Positions 48,971-60,163 of a DNA stretch of 64,000 nucleotides are shown here, piece after piece (position 1 is the stretch's first letter; the number at the start of each line of letters is the position of its first letter). This DNA is from Polytrichum commune (taxonomy: Eukaryota; Streptophyta; Polytrichopsida; Polytrichales; Polytrichaceae), in assembly GCA_950295325.1 (NCBI GenBank), contig OX485806.1, forward strand, positions 23,684,001 through 23,748,000, given 5' to 3'. Below the pieces are notes generated by a model, which saw only the letters and a program-made list of their open reading frames with translations, was not told where the DNA came from and made no database searches. A program made the position numbers and the translations under genes.

Positions 48971-49327
48971 CACTAAATAGCCCTATTACTATGGGCCACA
49001 ATCATTTTCTAGAGTCCACGACAATTTCATAATGAGAATTAATATGGGCCACATTAATTCTCAACAAACACGAAATTTCTAGTAGAAAATTAGCATGGGT
49101 CATAGTAATTGTTTTCTAGAAAATTAGTGTGGGTTATCATTTTATTTTGTGTTGTTTTTTATTTCTATAACTATTATTCAATGTGTTGGTTGGAAATATT
49201 TATGAAGATTTGGGAGAAGACTTGGGGTCTTGGACCCACGTTAATTCCACCTAAACTAGAAAATTAGCGTGGCCCACACTGATTATTTCCACTAATTTTC
49301 CACCCACACTAAATGGACTATTTAGTG
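48971..49327. mobile_element. TA-flanked MITE, family E (copy 2)
   Basis: Starts CACTAAATAGCCC and ends GGACTATTTAGTG, with TA on both outer sides. About 357 bp. Internal AAAATTAG.GTGGG-type motifs repeat near each end. Noncoding. Confidence 0.7.
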
Positions 49328-49451
49328 TAGCTTCACTTCTACATTATTATACACATAAGTAGAAGTAAAATCTACCATTCCTCCCTCCATTTCCCCACAC
49401 TAAAATGCCCCCCAGTGGAACAAGGTCCACATTATTTGTTTGTCAAGTCCC

Positions 49452-49687
49452 GGAGAGAGGGAAATATTGCACACAAGCATACCTCTCATTCAACATAAAA
49501 GCCTTGAAATAGTATGCAAACCAAACGTTACTTATTTTAGTTGATTTAGCATTGGATTTAGCTTTAATGACCTTGAATTAGTCTACTTGAGATCATTGGA
49601 GATGTATTGGCAACAAACCTATAGGAGGTAAGTTTTTATGTTGGATGGATGAGAGGCATGTGCATAAATGATTATCCCACTCTCCGT
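49452..49687. mobile_element. Family D element
   Basis: Left GGAGAGAGGGAAATATTGC with CCTCTCATTCAACATAAAA. Right GTTGGATGGATGAGAGGCAT with TTATCCCACTCTCC. The inverted ends are about 60 bases and imperfect. Matches 34919-35130. Confidence 0.65.
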
Positions 49688-51900
49688 TGATTTCCTTATT
49701 GGAACTTTGATTCACCACACTTATTATCCCAATTAGAAAGGGAGGGTTAACAATGTGTGTGAGAAATTAGTGAAGGTGATATTCATTTTATCACACTATG
49801 AAATTAGTGCAACCAAAAGATCTAGGAAGCATTGTTCATCTCAACACTAGTCATTGAAAATACTTTTCATAATAGCAATATTCACTAAAAGTACCAAGCA
49901 TTGTCCATCCTGGCACTTTTCACTCACAAGCATGTGTTTGCATTCGAATTTTTTATCACTCTACAAGCACCTAAGAACGCACACTAGTTTGTTTGAAATG
50001 TATGGTGAATGAGCATGTATTCATGTATTTAGTATCAATCAGTACAAGTTTCAGCCCTCATTATGTAATTTTAAGACTTGGGAAAATAGTGCACGTTTCG
50101 AGATTTAGTACCACATGCACTAATCGGGATACTTGGTGTAGCAGTGTTGTAGTACCACTCTCCCATGATGATGATATCTAGGAAATGGACAAAAAGAAGA
50201 AGTGATCCACGTCATGCAAAAAGTGAAAGCATTCCCTAGTCACATGGCTTAGGTGGGAACTTGTGCAAAAGCTTGAAGTCCTCTTGAAGAAGTTGCTCCC
50301 TAGACCTAAGTGTCTAAGAGGTCCAATCCATGCGTCTCCATGGACAAAAAACATGTAATTAAGATACATACTCCCATTTTTAGTCAATTGTGTCCACTAT
50401 CCAAAATTATCTTGATCTTCAAGTGCACTCTTTAATTGGTTGATTACTTTAAACATTGTTGAAGATTTGGGTTCAAGTACACAACATGGGTGCCTTGGAT
50501 CCACATAAATACTTAGTATTTTGACCATTTGTGTTACTTGTGAGTGTGTTTTAATTTCTCATTGACATAAGTAAATGTATTTAAGAATGTTTCAAAACCA
50601 TTGATATGATTGAGTTCTGATTTTTGGACTTAATTAAGGCTTGTAGAAATTATGTATATGGTTGGACATTGAGCCCCTTGGTCCTTTAAGGGCTAATATG
50701 TGAACCCACCCTAAGTGTTGCATTGACTAACATACTTGGCAAGCGCCTTCTATTCTCAAGCACCTAAGTGTTGCAATGACTAAATTACTTGTTACATGTA
50801 TTATATTTTTCAACCCAACATATTTCATGTTTTATTATTAACCTTTATTTTGTCTTCCTAGTTGTTAACATATGTTATTTTGAACAATGTGGATCAAGAA
50901 CAATTACGTTGACAAAAATTATTGTGATGTGTCAAAATTCTAGTGGGCGGCAATTATAGATATGCAAGGTGTAAGGTAGCCGACCTCGACTAACACCCCA
51001 TTTTCATAAGCTAACCTATTTTCGTGCAACACAATATTAATCTCTCATCAGTGTTGATAATTCATGGTTGAAAGCCAACTTAGCCACATGTCAGTGGCTA
51101 AGTTGACAACCAAGTTTAGGTTGCAAGCATATGAAGGTGCCACAATTATTGATTATGGGAATCAAGCATTCTCGGTTTTGTGACCGATCGGTGAATGGAA
51201 ATAGGGTAGCCCAAATGACAAGTTTAGGTCAAAGAGGGTATCCACTTAGAAAATTCCCAATAAATTGGTTATTGAAAAAAAAATTCCTTAAAAATTAGAT
51301 TCGCTTGTTATTTTTATTTCTCTACACGGGGAATTTTTTCTTTAATCATATCTAAACTATAGTATGCTAAATTGCTTAATTGGTCAGGAATAGGTCAACT
51401 ACCTTGGGGCCCTCATTCAAAACATCCCCCAATTTCACACTAAGACAGATGGGTCTTAAAGTGGCTTGTTTTCTTAATGGGATCCTTACATTTGAAATAT
51501 GTGGTTCAATGAGGACCTAAGATTCCACAATAAATGAAGATAATAAGATTATTTTTATTTTTTCATCTATGCAAAAAACCTTCCTAACCTCAAGACGTTG
51601 AGGGTACTGAAGTCCCAGATCCTGACCAAAGAGCAAACATCATAAAGACACATGTTTAAAAGACATTGGACTACATCTTTAAACATCAATAACTACTCTA
51701 CACTCAACAATGAACATAACTAGGAAGACCCATGTATCCATTTAAGAAATCAACAAACAAGCACTTATGTTAACCATAACTGTATAAGGGGATGTCCGAT
51801 TTTTAGTATGGTTTTTGCAAAAACTTCATCGTAGATTTGCTAATGCAACACGAGTTTTGTTGTGTAAATCTAATCAGTCGAAGTTGGAGAACATGAAAGG
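49688..51900. other. Intergenic stretch, nothing recognised
   Basis: No gene or clear repeat. A direct duplication, GACTGCTGACATG, lies just beyond its right end near 51928-51953. Confidence 0.45.
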
Positions 51901-51921
51901 CGAACCAAAGAACAGGCCACA

Positions 51922-51928
51922 CACGTGG
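51922..51928. promoter_or_regulatory. G-box (CACGTGG) upstream of OHP2
   Basis: ACACGTGGAC lies about 340 bp upstream of the OHP2 start. G-boxes bind bZIP/bHLH factors in light-regulated plant promoters, which would fit a photosystem-assembly gene. Function is inference. Confidence 0.45.
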
Positions 51929-52095
51929 ACTGCTGACATGGACTGCTGACATGGCGAAAAGTGGCGATGTGGGCCCAAAGAAACATGGCCTCCAGTGTCC
52001 CAAGTAGGGCAAGAAAGAGCGAAAGCGCGAAAGCAAGATGAGCCCCACAGAAAGAGAGAAAGATGACCCCCTTAGACACGCGGTCTATCCACAGA

Positions 52096-52105
52096 CACAC
52101 ACACA

Positions 52106-52138
<33 letters not shown>
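52096..52138. repeat. (AC)n-(TC)n microsatellite in the OHP2 5' region
   Basis: About six AC units followed by about fifteen TC units, ending about 125 bp before the ATG. CT tracts in plant leaders are common core-promoter features. Confidence 0.9.
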
Positions 52139-52141
<3 letters not shown>

Positions 52142-52262
52142 TCACTTGCTTCTCGACAACTATTTTGTTGCAATTCCCTGCCGTCAGTGGATTGCGAGGG
52201 TTTTGAGCTCGCCTCGCCAGGGTTTCTTTTGAAGTTGTCCAGGTGCTGAGAGTCGGGGATCC

Positions 52263-53867
52263 ATGGCGGCGACGATGTCTCTTCCGTCGCTCTCGCTCCC
52301 AAACACACTGAATTACAAGGCCGTCGCTCGGAGACATGGCGCCGGGGTGGTGTCCGTGAGGGCGGCCAATGCTGAGGGCCCCTTGAGGAGGCCGAGTGCA
52401 CCAGGCGCCCCGTCCATCGCCACATCGCCAGCGCCTCCCTCGCCTCCGACCTCAGAGCCGTCGCCATCCCCCTCGCCCTCGCAGCTGTCCACGCCGCCCC
52501 CGGCCCCCGCCAAGGTTGCGCCGTCTGGCCAAACCTCCGCCGTTAGCATTGAGTACCAGAGGCAGCGAGCGAAGGAGCTCCAAGAATATTTTCTGGACAA
52601 GAAGTACGAGGAGAAGGTTCGAGGCGAGCGTATCTTCGGGTGGACGCGCAAGAACGAGATTGCCAATGGCAGGTGGGTAGAATTGCTCCAGGAACCCTGT
52701 GGTTCCCTAATCATTAGGAAAGATTGTGTAGATCAAAGATTCATCTTGTCTCTGTGTGATAGCCTGCTGGTGTATGGGGTCTGCAGTCACAAGGATATGG
52801 TAAATTTGGATGAGACTCGGGTTGTCGCGATAGTATGAGTCGTTGTGATAAATGCGGCAAGGAAAGGCTTCGTGCCTGAAACGAGAAGGCATAGTCCGAC
52901 TTGAGTAAATTCGCCAGGGCTCTGTCCAGACACCTATCCGAAATTAGAAACACTCTAGGCATCCTTCTTCAATCATCAGTGGTTTCTCGATTGTTAGGAA
53001 AGCTTGGGTAGATCGAAGATTTTTAGTGTGTCTGTGTAGACGCCTGCTCGTGTTTGGGATCTGCTATCATAAGGATATGGTAAATTTGGACGAGGCTTGG
53101 ACATGTGGCGATAGTAGGAGTTGTCGTGATATCGTGAATGAAGCTCTGTTGTAAATGCAGCAAGGAATGGCTCCGTGTCTGAAACGAGAAGGCATAGTCC
53201 GACTCGAGTGAATTCGCCAGGGCTCTGGCCAGACAACTATTCAGGAATGCTTCTTAAACCTTTAGTTAGGCAAGATTGTGCAGATCAAAGGTAGTTCGTC
53301 CTCTGTGTGAAAGCCTGCTTGTGTATGGATTTTGCGATCATAAGGATATGGTAAAGTTGAACGAGGTTCAGATTGTGGCGGTAGGACGAGTCGCTGTGAT
53401 GCTGTGATTGAAGCCCTGTAGTTAATGCGGCGAGGAAAGGCTTGTGGATCAAAGATTTTGCATCTCTGAGTGCGAAAGCCTGCTTGTGTATGGGGTTTGC
53501 AATCAAGGATATGGTTAATTTGGACGAGACTTGGAATGGTGCGATTGGATGAGTCACTGTGATACTGTGAATGAAGCCCTGTAGTAAATCTCGTCCAAAT
53601 TTGGCTGGGAGTTCTTTATGCTTAGGGCAGGTACTTTGGGATTGGCAACTTCTTTTGTATCTTCAGTCTGCTAGATCACTGTACCTGGCACAGAAGCTGG
53701 TGAAATGTAAATTGTGCGCGGAAGCTTACAGTGTCATGTGATGTGGCTGCAGGTGGACAATGTTTGGTATTGCTGTAGGCTTGCTTACTGAATATGCAAC
53801 AGGATCCAACTTTGTGGATCAGTTAAGAATTATAGTGTCCAACTTGGGCATTGCTGACCTTGACTAA
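52263..53867 (+). CDS. OHP2: One-helix protein 2 (OHP2), thylakoid
   Basis: Nuclear-encoded, plastid-targeted single-helix relative of LHC proteins. OHP2 acts with OHP1 and HCF244 in early photosystem II reaction-centre assembly and pigment delivery. Exon 1 is 52263-52672, and exon 2 is 53753-53867. The junction splits the R codon of NGRW, and the product is 174 residues. Residues 1-40 are transit-peptide-like. AEGPLRRPSAP is a signature shared with land-plant OHP2. A proline/serine-rich linker follows, then YQRQRAKELQEYF and the chlorophyll-binding helix NEIANGRWTMFGIAVGLLTE. The tail is LRIIVSNLGIADLD. The ATG (CCATGGCGG) fits the family start. The usual Ala after NGRW is Thr here. Confidence 0.93.
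52700..53600. repeat. Degenerate tandem repeats filling the OHP2 intron
   Basis: Four units start near 52706, 52986, 53261 and 53446 (about 280, 275, 185 and 155 bp; the last two are shortened). Shared motifs are AAGGATATGGTAAATTTGGA, GAAACGAGAAGGCATAGTCC, TTCGCCAGGGCTCTG and GCCTGCT.GTGT.TGGG. Minus-strand open frames run through three of the units. Confidence 0.85.
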
Positions 53868-54428
53868 GCAGGGGTCCGAAAATGCTCCTCATCTCAAAGA
53901 GAATATGTGAGGACTATGTATTTTCTATGTAGTTAAGATTTTTCTTTTGTTTTTCTATCCAGATTTAGTCATGTAAGAGTATGAAATCTCCCCTTCCATT
54001 AGTTTTCAGAGTTGGGTGCCTCAACAAAGCCTGTGAGGACGCTCTGTAGGTCTAGGATGTCAAGAGTCTTGGCTCTTCACAGAAGTGCATGTCATTTTTT
54101 TTGACGAGTTTTGTACATGCAAATTGATTCATAATATCTGCCACTTTCTGGATCAGCCGTTCTGTTGAGTGCTATTCTAGCAGCTCCCATCAGGGGTTGA
54201 TATTTACTGGATGATGGTGGCAGCCTTGCAAAATGTTACTAAATGCTGATTAGGCATTTGATTCAGATTCTGAAACTGGTTGATAAGGAGTTAGTCTTTG
54301 CAATTGCATTGACAATACAATCCAAAAGTTTTGTACACGATTATTTGCATCACTGTGGTGTAACTTCGTGTGCTTGTGATATATATATATCTAACAGAAG
54401 AATTGGTTCATTGTGTCATTGCAAAGTT

Positions 54429-54783
54429 TTAAGGTATGTGTCTGGTCACTCCTGCTAACTGGACACCTATTTTCTGAGTGGTAAATGGCAAAGATTTGTA
54501 GTTAAGAGTGGACATCAAAAAGACATGGACTATGTGCTCAAAATATTTGACACTCAATTGTGAGACACCATTGGGAGGGCCTACTTGATCATTGAATGAG
54601 AAAGAGAATCTTCACTTTGACTTCCAAGTCAACTCCTATTCTGAAATTTGACTTCACAAGCAGTGTCATTCACAATTGCTTACCAGATGCAATTGCTTAC
54701 CAGATGAGACAAGTATTGTTGCAATCCAATTATCAAAATTGTATGTGGATTTGGGAGTGCTCACAATAGGGTCACATATGTTA
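54429..54783. mobile_element. Family A element
   Basis: Starts TTAAGGTATGTGTCTGGTCA and continues with CTAACTGGACACC. The right end is GGGTCACATATGTTAG. About 350 bp, noncoding. Confidence 0.55.
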
Positions 54784-54884
54784 GTCCTTCTCCTTCAAAC
54801 AACTATGCAGATGAATACATTTCTCATGCTGTTATTCATTGTCTGGCTAAATATATAATAGCTGTCAAAATATTTTTTTGGAGC

Positions 54885-55292
54885 TCATCTGCTTTTCAAT
54901 TTACCGAGGTGAATGGAAACATTGCTTCCAATGTTGCCTGTCCTAGACTGTGATCTGCTGCCGCTAGCATAGAGTAGTAAATACTCTTCACTACCACTAC
55001 TATGTTGTGGTGGTAAGGAATCTTGACACCCCGAGAACACCTCCTCAATCCCTCTTCTGAATGACTTCCGAGATGTTGTTGTTGGCTGAGAAGGACTTTT
55101 CTTCATGAGTGGAACTTCTAGGTTGCCCTGCAACATTGCGACAACCTGCACCATGGTGGGTTGTCTTTCTGGTTGCATTTGCAAATACAACAATGCTAAA
55201 TTGTTGCACTTGATGAAGGTCTTCTTCATTCTGTGAACCCAAGGTTATGTCAGCAGTTCCGTAAGTTTTCCTTCTTCATGTAATCTCAGGGC
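54885..55292 (-). pseudogene. Receptor-like kinase, C-terminal exon, broken
   Basis: After an acceptor CAG at 55293-55295 the minus strand reads ALRLHEEGKLTELL, then (next frame) ITLGSQNEEDLHQV, then (third frame) NNLALLYLQMQPERQPTMVQ and VVAMLQGNLEVP. This is kinase subdomain XI and the tail of plant receptor-like kinases (compare the usual WRLHEEGKLTELVDP and CVQ..PEERPTMSEVVAML). Two frameshifts within about 60 bases break it. No catalytic part lies nearby. The serine-rich tail ends at 54885. Confidence 0.75.
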
Positions 55293-55335
55293 CTGCACAC
55301 AATCTTAACATCAAACTGATATCCACATTTGGCAT

Positions 55336-56144
55336 CTAAGGTATGTGGACCTTATGTGGTTGCTCTTCTTAATTGGACACCGATATTTGAGTGGTATATG
55401 GCAAGGTTTGTAGATCATGTGTGCTGGTACCTTGGCAACATGTGGTGCAGAGGGCTCTAGGGTATGACATATTCAATGATATATTTGGTGCACTTAAAGG
55501 ATCATGTGCATGTGTTGCAAAATTCAACACTGAATTTTGATGTAGAGGGTAACCACATTCAATGTTGAATCTGTTACCCTTGAGGGATAATTTGCACATG
55601 CTGTTGGAATCAACATTGAATGTGGTGCAAAGGGCTCTAGGGTATGACACATTTGACGTTGTATCTAGTGCACCCAGAAGATCATCTGCACATGTTGCAA
55701 GATTCAACATTGAATTTGGTGTAGAGGGCTCTAAGATAACCACATTCAACATTGGTGCACCCTAGGATATTCTACACATAAGAGATTCAATGTTGAATTT
55801 GGGGCACCCGGAGGATCATTTGCACTTGTTGTAAGGATAATTTGAGTTATATAATGGACCCACAGAGGGTTGTAACACAACTAAATAATGTTATGGTAAG
55901 AACAAACACCCCAAAAACACGTGCGACTCAAAATACAAAATGAAGTGTGTGATCATTTAGAGGGGTAAGAGAATCTTTACTTTAGACTTGTAATTTTTTT
56001 AACATCTCTACTCCGTGATGAAAGTTGAAATAATGGTCTCCATGATTTATGATCACTGATTGGATGAGTCTATCTTGGAGCCGATCCAACGGCCAAATAT
56101 GTCTATGGAGTTGGAAGTGCCCATTATAAGGCCACATACCCTAA
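55336..56144. mobile_element. Family A element, long copy with internal minisatellite
   Basis: Left end CTAAGGTATGTGGACCTTAT, right end ATAAGGCCACATACCCTAAG: good inverted termini. It is longer than its relatives because of internal repeats (55430-55840), units of about 110-180 bp containing GAGGGCTCTAGGGTATGACA and TTCAACATTGAATTTGG. Noncoding. Confidence 0.65.
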
Positions 56145-56768
56145 GTAAAACCCAAGCAATGCATTAAAGATATTTTAATTTGTAAAGAATGAGAGCAATA
56201 TGAGTTTTGGAGTCAGATTCAATAAGACTCTTTCAATGGCGCTCAAATGGTCCTACTTGGCATGTGAGGATCAACACACCCATAAACCAACACTCGTTTG
56301 ATTAAATACGACACTTGCCTAGTTGATGCAGTACGTTGTTTGGCTTTGTTTTATAAAATTCCGGTGAAGCATTCTTAAGTATTTCATAAAGTGCATAGTA
56401 TCTATTCATATTGAAATCGTACAAATAGTATCTTCAATAAAAATTGACAAGATGACATAGCTGCAAATGATATTCTACACCAATTAGAATGAAAGGTGTC
56501 TTCAACAATTCCAAGGGTTTAGGATGGTTCAAACTCACTTTGCACAATTATATTGGTATATATGAATGAGAGCATATGGCTCCTCTATATGACTCTGCTT
56601 AGTTCCCTGCTAGTGCACAATACTTCATAATATTAGACAATAGTGTAGTTGTGCTCACTAACAGCAAATTGAAGCAAATATCAAAAAAACACATATGCAG
56701 TCTCTGTGCACTCCTTACTCTCAAAATCTAAAAGCTCAAAGATGGATTTGAAGTAAGTGTAGAGATGT
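56145..56768. other. Intergenic stretch, nothing recognised
   Basis: No coding signature or repeat recognised between the family A and CACTA-type elements. Confidence 0.4.
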
Positions 56769-57101
56769 CACGAGTAGAAAACTATGTCAAAAAGAACCGC
56801 AGCCAAAATCGGCTGCGGTTCTTTTGACCATCCTGATATGCAATCATTAAATGATTGTAGATTTTCATTTTTGGTTTAGCGACTAAAATTTTAAAGATTT
56901 TTGTGGCGTGTAATATACTGTTGGAAAGGTCTTAAGAATACCTTTCCAACGGTATATTACACGCCCCAAAATTCTTACAATTGAAGTTGAAAAACGAAAA
57001 AAAAAACATCTGTAATCGTTTAGTGATTGCAGATCAAGCTGGTCAAAAGAACCGCAGCCGATTTTGGCTACAGTTCTTATTGACATAGTTTTCTGCTAGT
57101 G
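56769..57101. mobile_element. CACTA-type MITE with nested hairpins (copy 2)
   Basis: Starts CACGAGTAGAAAACTATGTC and ends GACATAGTTTTCTGCTAGTG; the first CACTA has one change (CACGA). The interior matches copy 1 at 43142-43493, including AAGAACCGCAGCC/GGCTGCGGTTCTT and a strong central stem, CGTGTAATATACTGTTGGAA against TTCCAACGGTATATTACACG. Flanks are TGT and TAT, a worn 3-bp duplication. 333 bp, noncoding. Confidence 0.8.
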
Positions 57102-58046
57102 TATGTAGCTAATTACCCCCAAAACCTAAAAGGTTAAAGCTAGATCTGAAGTCAAGTGTAGAGATATGTGTAGGGATATATAGCTAATCATCTAGTAGTG
57201 GTAGTCAAATATTACTTTTAGTTAATGTGTATAATTTAGTGATGGCAACTTGGCTACACAGGTACTAATATATTGGTATATATTGCATATACAATCATAT
57301 GGTTTTATATGATTAACAATGTGCTGGTAATTCACTCATATTGCATGGCATTCTTGAGCAACACCTCCTTGTTTGGGTGCTAATCAGAGTCTTATTAACA
57401 TCACCCATTTAGATTCAGTATGAAACCGACATCACCTAAACATCTTTGGAGGTTTGATTTGTGGATAGGACTTTGTTATTCCCCGGACCCACTCAATAGA
57501 CTAGGTGAACTAAAGAATGCTATGTGATAATTAAGAGACAAGAGAAGCTTGAAGAATGAGTAAGATCTATATGGGATATCACGTATGCAACCTATGACAT
57601 CGTCAACATATTAGTCATAATAATTCCCTCCTTGTGATCTAACTCCAAATTTTAGAAATAAAAAATGCATCATATTGTCAACGTTAAATTCAAATAATTA
57701 ATACAAACAAAAATCCAAATAACATGCTTCATTTTGCATTTTGCATCACTAGGTGGTTATTCACGAAACCTAATTTAATTTAAAGAACAAAAAACAATGG
57801 CGTGAATGACCACCAAGTCCATGCATGTTGACATTGGATTCTGAGATAGAATACCTACAACTAGGTGTAGTTTTAAGACAACAGTAAGTTGAGAAAGCCA
57901 ATCTAACGTACTAATTGTTCTGACAATTTAGTAATTATATTGACTGATTAGAATTTGGAAGTTATGATGCCATGTGCAAAGCCACAATCCACCAACAACT
58001 GGTAGTCCCATGTGATTGTAATCTTTGTCACAAACTTCTAGATCCT
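57102..58046. other. Intergenic stretch, nothing recognised
   Basis: No coding signature recognised. Confidence 0.4.
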
Positions 58047-58389
58047 TGCAAAGCATGTGACCTTATTGTGGACACTTCGACTCAGTAGACAATGTTGGCC
58101 ATTGAACTGGACCAAGAATTGTTTAATTGAAGTTAACAATTGCAAATCATGAAGAATGTCATCTCAAGGTTTAGAATCAAGGTTGAAATGCAAGTGTCAT
58201 AAGAGATCAAAGTGAACATCTTCCTTCTTCTGTTAATTATTGAACCTAAAATTATGGTGTAGCGCACGGGCCAATCTCATCATAACACTTCCCTTTTTGG
58301 GTGTCTCATTTTAACAACAAGCCTTGGCACACGCCACTCAAATATAGGTGTATGATTAAGAAGAGTGACCACAAAAGGCCCAAATACTG
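58047..58389. mobile_element. Family A element (reverse orientation)
   Basis: The right part reads CACTCAAATATAGGTGTATG, then ATTAAGAAGAGTGACCACAA and AAGGCCCAAATACT, matching the reverse complement of the family's left end. The left end (GCATGTGACCTTATTGTGG) mirrors it. About 340 bp, 250 bp downstream of the sulfotransferase stop. Confidence 0.55.
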
Positions 58390-58639
58390 AATCGACATTG
58401 ATTTCATAGTGATGAAACAATCACCTCATACTACAACATTGAATCAATGTCAACCAAAGATACGGTTGCAAATCTAGTCTGATGTGTCTATATTTATAGT
58501 TGCATGATCTTAAAGGATCAAATTGAGTTGAATCAATAGTGATTGAATCAAAAGCTCAAATGTTGAATCAGCACTGCAAAGCTGATAAACACTTGAAGGG
58601 TATGTACCAGCATCGACTTAACCCATCGAACGCCTGCAG

Positions 58640-59879
58640 TCACTCACATTTTGAGATGTTCCCAGATTCAGGTGGTCCATCGGAATGCTTGTGCACGAAT
58701 TCGATGAGTTCGGGAGACCACTTTTGCGTGACTTTGTCCCAGTACGCTTGTTTCTGCGATGCGCTCAATACATCCCGCCACCGCCCCCTCACACCTTTGT
58801 GTATAAAATTTCCGGGCCTCATGACGTGAGATGGCGGTTCAAACAATTCCTCGTGCTGCTTCATGTACTCGAAAGAGGAGCGGTGTAGGATCCTCGTGAA
58901 GCTTGCCGCCGTCTCGTCCACATGGATGTCCAGGAACTTGGCCACCTTCAGAACGACACTTGCGAGGTCGAGTTGCATCTCGCTATAGTTCACGAGGAGG
59001 ATGTTCTCACACAAATGGGCGCATTCGAACCATGAGGCGAGGTGGTCAAAGTAGTCCGACCAAAATGGCCGGTTGCCATCGCGGAGCCACACATCGTAGA
59101 AGCTGTCGAAGTTTTCAAATCCCTTATCTTTTCCGATCATGTCTCGGAAGTCGGCGGTTAGGCTCATGAAATGGTTGTAGAGGCTCATGGCAACTTCCCG
59201 CCCGTCGCGGAACACGCACACGTATCTGGGGTCAAACAAAAATTTGAACTGCACATCGCATAATATATCATTTGGAAGAAGAAAACTAATTGAACCAAGG
59301 ATAGTTCAACCCTAATGATACGTACTCTGACAAACCATGTGTCTGAACATCATTCTATGCACATGTATATCTTCCACATAGTGTACGTCATGCAACAAAT
59401 TTACCGTTGATGGAATAGTCCATGTTAGAAGCTGATCATAAGACACACTGACAAAATGACATGTAAACATCAATTTCATAATGTGTGAAGTTCATGCACA
59501 TGAGTCTAGATGTACTGTAACATCTAGTTATTACGTACCGTATCTTGGGGTTGAAAAGGAGTTCATCGCGTTGGAGGTGCGACTTGATGACTCGGCGGTG
59601 GTGAGGCGGCGTTTCCTTAACCTTGGCGATCCTGGTGGCCTTAGGTAGCACTGTAGTGTTCTCCATCCACGGAACGGCATTGTGGATGGTGTTATTTGGT
59701 GCAAACAATGTCTCCTCTCCGTTGTTGAGCATTTGGAGGATGACTTGAATCATCCATGTTGTGCCTGATTTTACGTACGTGTTCACCACTATATCCCCCT
59801 CCTGGATGTAGGGCTCCAACTCATCCCACACCATAATGTCGATGTATTCCGCATCTTCGAGCAAGCTCAAGTTGGTTCG
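58640..59879 (-). CDS. Sulfotransferase (PAPS-dependent), 5' exon not found
   Basis: Two exons on the minus strand: 59879-59539 and 59225-58640, joined at an Arg codon (CG|GTACGT ... CCCAG|A). The product uses PAPS to sulfate a hydroxyl or amine; the substrate cannot be read from sequence. Motifs are the 5'-phosphosulfate loop TYVKSGTTWM, the His region RRVIKSHLQ (catalytic His), the 3'-phosphate site RYVCVFRDGREVAMSLYNHF and the tail loop FIHKGVRGRWRDVL (the KGxxGxW signature). About 308 residues are covered, nearly the whole domain. The first exon with the start codon was not identified; an acceptor (GCGCAG) precedes RTNLSLL at 59880. The loop and 3'-phosphate site look more like bacterial and algal enzymes than the angiosperm SOT family. 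Frame and splice sites are intact. Confidence 0.85.
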
Positions 59880-60029
59880 CTGCGCCCAATGCAAGCAGAG
59901 TTGTCCATTCACAAAAAATGAGCAATATCGAGTGAGAAATGCACATTTCAATCTTCAATATCGAGCATCCTCGGCCATAGGCCAAATCTTAATATCGTGT
60001 TGAATAACTGTGCTCTTGATGTTGGCTTG

Positions 60030-60163
60030 GTTAGTTTCCTTGTAGGCCGCTCGTCCATCATATTCTAGTGGAAATGTAGATTCCACCATGTGGAATCTAC
60101 AGTGTAATCTACATTTCCACTAGAATATGATGGGCGAGTGGCCTACAAGAAAACTAACCCTTA
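60030..60163. repeat. Long imperfect hairpin (about 54-bp arms)
   Basis: Arms at about 60030-60083 (GGTTAGTTTCCTTGTAGGCC...TGGAAATGTAGATT) and 60110-60163 are reverse complements with only a few mismatches. The loop of about 26 bases is itself partly self-complementary (GATTCCACCATGTGGAATC). It sits upstream of the sulfotransferase coding exons and could be a foldback transposon, an inverted duplication or a small-RNA precursor. Confidence 0.85.

Noticed and set aside
52072-52714. Minus-strand frames of 66-133 codons over OHP2 exon 1
   Set aside because: They are antisense to a clearly recognised OHP2 exon and arise from its GC-rich, proline-rich codons.
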